Assembly: GCA_003136895.1 (NCBI GenBank)
Contig: PLDY01000029.1
Location: 1 to 59,404, forward strand
Source: Candidatus Erabacter solicola
GTDB taxonomy: Bacteria > Vulcanimicrobiota > Vulcanimicrobiia > Vulcanimicrobiales > Vulcanimicrobiaceae
Direction of reading: 5' to 3'
DNA: 59,404 nucleotides
Position numbers and translations under genes: made by a program. Below the pieces are notes generated by a model that saw nothing but the letters and a program-made list of their open reading frames with translations, had not been told where the DNA came from and searched no databases. Shown here piece after piece: positions 57,365 to 59,404 of this stretch (the first letter of the stretch is position 1; the number at the start of each line of letters is the position of its first letter).

Positions 57365-59404
57365 TCAGACCAAACGGTCCACGATCGTCGCGCACGGCGT
57401 GCAGAGCATCGGGTGCGCGTGATCCTGGCCGAGCGGCAACGTCTTCCAACAGCGCGAGCACTTGCCGCCTTCGGCCGGTGCGAGCACGACGCGCGGATCG
57501 GCATCGGCGGCGATCCCGGAATCGACATCCAAGCTGAGCGCCGAAACGACGAGCGCCTCGCGCAGATTGTCGCCGAGCGCGCGCAACGCGGGCTCGAGGG
57601 CGGACGCGGCGTGGACGTGGGCTTGAAGTTGAAAGTCGCGCATGCCCTCGGCGGCGGCAACCACGGCGCGCATCCGCTTGAGACGATCCCACAGCGCACG
57701 TTCGGCCGCCTCGTGCGTGCCGCGTTCGCTCGCGCGCGGCAACTCGAGATCGAAGACCGAGAGCGCCTCGCCGCGCAATCGCGCCGGCACGCTCTGCCAC
57801 GCTTCTTCCGCGGTGAAGGATAAGATCGGCGCCATCAGCGCGCAGAGCGAGCGTAGGATCGCAAATAGTGCGGTCTGTGCACTGCGGCGGCGCTTTCCAC
57901 CACGTTCTCCCGAATACATCGGGTCCTTGAGTACGTCGATGTAAAATCCGGAGAGATCGTCGCCGTCGAACTCGATCAAGGCGAGGTAGACGTCGTGCAG
58001 TCGATACTCTTCGTAGGCCTTGACGATCGTGTGCGACAGATCGTCGAGGCGGGCCAGGGCCAACCGGTCGATCGGCTCGAGATGCTCGCGCGCAACGAGC
58101 TGATCGAGTTCGAGATCGTCGATCAGGCCGAGCAGCATCCGCAGGCGATAGCGCAGATTGCGGTAGACGCTGCCGACCGAGTCGAGCATCGTGTCGCCCA
58201 GACGCATATCGGCGGTGAACTCAACCGAAGCCGTCCACAGGCGCAGCACGTCCGCACCATATTTCTTCATCGCGTCATCGGCCGCGACATAGTTTCCGGT
58301 CGACTTGTGCATCGCGCGGCCTTCGGCATCGACGACCCAGCCGGTCGAAACCGCGGCCTTGTACGGCGGCGCGCCCGCCGTCGCGACGGCCGTGATCAGA
58401 TTGCTGCGAAACCAGCCGCGGTACTGGTCGCTGCCCTCGAGGTAGAGGTCGGCCGGCCAGTGCAAACCCTCACGATGCCTGAGCACCGCGCGGTGCGTGA
58501 CGCCGGATTCGAACCAAATATCGACGATGTTGAACTCTTTGTCGAACGACGTGCCGCGGCATTTCGGGCAGGCGAAACCGGCCGGCAAGAACGTCTCGAC
58601 CGGTTCGGTCCACCAGAGATCGGAGGCGTTGGTTCCCTCGACGCCCCGCTCGCGAAAGATCCGCGCAACGTTGTGCGCGACTTCGGGGTCGAGAAACGTT
58701 TCGCCGCAATCGCGGCAGACCAGTGCCGGAATCGGCGTACCCCACGTGCGCTGGCGCGAGATGCACCATTCGGGGTGATTCGCGATCATCTGCAACATGC
58801 GGCTCTCGCCCCACGCCGGGTACCAATGGATGTCGGGGATCTTTTCCTCGCAGCGCTTGCGCAACCGGTTGACATCCATCGCGATGAACCATTGCGAGGT
58901 CGCCCGAAAGATCACCGGATTCTTGCAGCGCCAGCAGTGCGGATACGAATGCGAATACTGTTCCTGGGCGAAGAGCGCGCCGCTTGCAGCCAGATCGTCG
59001 ATGATTCGATCGTTCGCTTTGAGGATATGCATCCGTGCATACGGTCCGGCTTCGCTAGTGAAGATGCCGCGCGCGTCGACCGGATTGAGGACGGGCAGAT
59101 TGAAGCGCAGGCCGGTCTCGAAGTCGTCGACGCCGTGGCCGGGCGCGGTGTGCACGGCGCCCGTACCGGTCTCGAGTTCGACGTACTCGGCGCCGGCCAA
59201 AAGTGAGTCGCGCTGCATGAACGGATGGCGCACGTTGGCGCCGACGAAAGCCGTTCCGGCCGCGCCGCCAAGGCGTGTCGCGGCGGGGCCCGGCGCGCGC
59301 GCGAAGACTCCATCGGCAAGATTGTCGGCGAGCAAAAGCAGCTCGTCGCCGCGCCGGTAGACTCCATATGCGGCGTCGGGTTTGAGCGCGATCGCCAAGT
59401 TCGC
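57365..59404 (-). CDS. ileS: Isoleucyl-tRNA synthetase, C-terminal part (runs off right edge)
   Basis: About 680 codons are inside the window, from ANLAIALKPDAAYGVYRRGD in the editing (CP1) region to the C-terminus; the HIGH-motif N-terminus is outside. Seen: editing-domain VHTAPGHGVDDFETG, the catalytic-domain SRQRTWGTPIPALVCRDCGE with zinc-like cysteines, DIWFESGVTHRAVLRHREGL, YLEGSDQYRGWFRSNLITAV, the KMSKS-equivalent AEGRAMHKSTGNYVAADDAM, and the C-terminal zinc site CSRCWKTLP...CTPC. The KMSKS loop reads MHKST here, a variant I have seen in some bacteria. Convergent with the GNAT gene. Confidence 0.95.
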   Translation of the reverse strand, partial: ANLAIALKPDAAYGVYRRGDELLLLADNLADGVFARAPGPAATRLGGAAGTAFVGANVRHPFMQRDSLLAGAEYVELETGTGAVHTAPGHGVDDFETGLRFNLPVLNPVDARGIFTSEAGPYARMHILKANDRIIDDLAASGALFAQEQYSHSYPHCWRCKNPVIFRATSQWFIAMDVNRLRKRCEEKIPDIHWYPAWGESRMLQMIANHPEWCISRQRTWGTPIPALVCRDCGETFLDPEVAHNVARIFRERGVEGTNASDLWWTEPVETFLPAGFACPKCRGTSFDKEFNIVDIWFESGVTHRAVLRHREGLHWPADLYLEGSDQYRGWFRSNLITAVATAGAPPYKAAVSTGWVVDAEGRAMHKSTGNYVAADDAMKKYGADVLRLWTASVEFTADMRLGDTMLDSVGSVYRNLRYRLRMLLGLIDDLELDQLVAREHLEPIDRLALARLDDLSHTIVKAYEEYRLHDVYLALIEFDGDDLSGFYIDVLKDPMYSGERGGKRRRSAQTALFAILRSLCALMAPILSFTAEEAWQSVPARLRGEALSVFDLELPRASERGTHEAAERALWDRLKRMRAVVAAAEGMRDFQLQAHVHAASALEPALRALGDNLREALVVSALSLDVDSGIAADADPRVVLAPAEGGKCSRCWKTLPLGQDHAHPMLCTPCATIVDRLV

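Noticed and set aside
1-59404. tRNA, rRNA, CRISPR array, insertion sequence, prophage
   Set aside because: I saw no repeat-spacer array, no transposase or integrase motif, and no tRNA-like CCA cloverleaf; this is a by-eye negative.

Overview
This is a high-GC, densely coded bacterial chromosome segment, with about 60 protein genes and almost no non-coding DNA. I see no rRNA, tRNA, CRISPR array, insertion sequence or phage gene. Most neighbouring genes on the same strand overlap by 1-4 bases (ATGA or GTGA junctions), so operons and translational coupling dominate. The gene mix suggests a diderm (two-membrane) bacterium from the otherwise mostly monoderm 'Terrabacteria' side. Outer-membrane proteins (two OstA/LptD-like barrels, a TonB-dependent receptor, a large CBM9/DUF5916-like barrel) occur beside Gram-positive-style WhiA, SepF, DivIVA and a YabN-like MazG fusion. 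Candidatus Eremiobacterota (WPS-2, Vulcanimicrobiota) is my best guess, with Armatimonadota or similar as alternatives. This is an inference from gene content, not from a search.

Layout. Bases 1-3642 (minus) hold envelope polysaccharide genes (flippase fragment, murJ, a sugar transferase) and deoB. 3712-8818 (plus) is a tandem array of two OstA/LptD-like barrel genes, each followed by a secreted starch-binding-like protein. 8823-14931 has small secreted Ig-like proteins, a deoxyhypusine-synthase-like protein, two glycosyltransferases and thymidine phosphorylase. 15024-22889 (plus) runs mfd, a PrsA/SurA-type isomerase, a mazG fusion, a Kal-like enzyme, a secreted protein, an S4 RNA-binding protein and whiA. 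It leads into the glycolytic operon gap-pgk-tpiA-gpmI and a purine nucleoside phosphorylase (22987-28324). 28381-32460 is an ECF sigma factor, a putative anti-sigma factor and a TonB-dependent receptor. 32462-38542 (minus) is lgt-yggS-sepF-divIVA, a solitary GvpL/F-like gene, then a short flagellar set (flgF, flgG, flgJ-like, fliA, flgM-like).

38644-41904 (plus) is ccdA-lspA-rluD-tgt. After a large outer-membrane barrel gene and an ACT protein come ilvE and, converging on it, a DAHP synthase. An AttEFGH-like ABC export operon, a decayed PhnB gene, pabB and an MFS transporter follow on the minus strand. The window ends with two PLP-dependent dehydratases, a SCO1 protein, a GNAT enzyme and ileS, which runs off the right edge.

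The most striking feature is upstream of the DAHP synthase gene. A 23-codon leader peptide carries the run Tyr-Trp-Tyr-Trp-Tyr-Tyr, followed by an intrinsic terminator. The last three leader codons are exactly complementary (9 of 9) to the terminator region. This has the layout of a ribosome-mediated attenuator that would tie aromatic biosynthesis to charged tRNA-Tyr and tRNA-Trp.

Other points of note are the duplicated barrel/starch-binding pairs, a TonB receptor with a duplicated two-cysteine tail, a GvpL/F-like protein inside a cell-division operon, the small flagellar-regulator cassette, and three coupled genes (mfd, the nucleoside phosphorylase, rluD) whose best start codons are not ATG, GTG or TTG.
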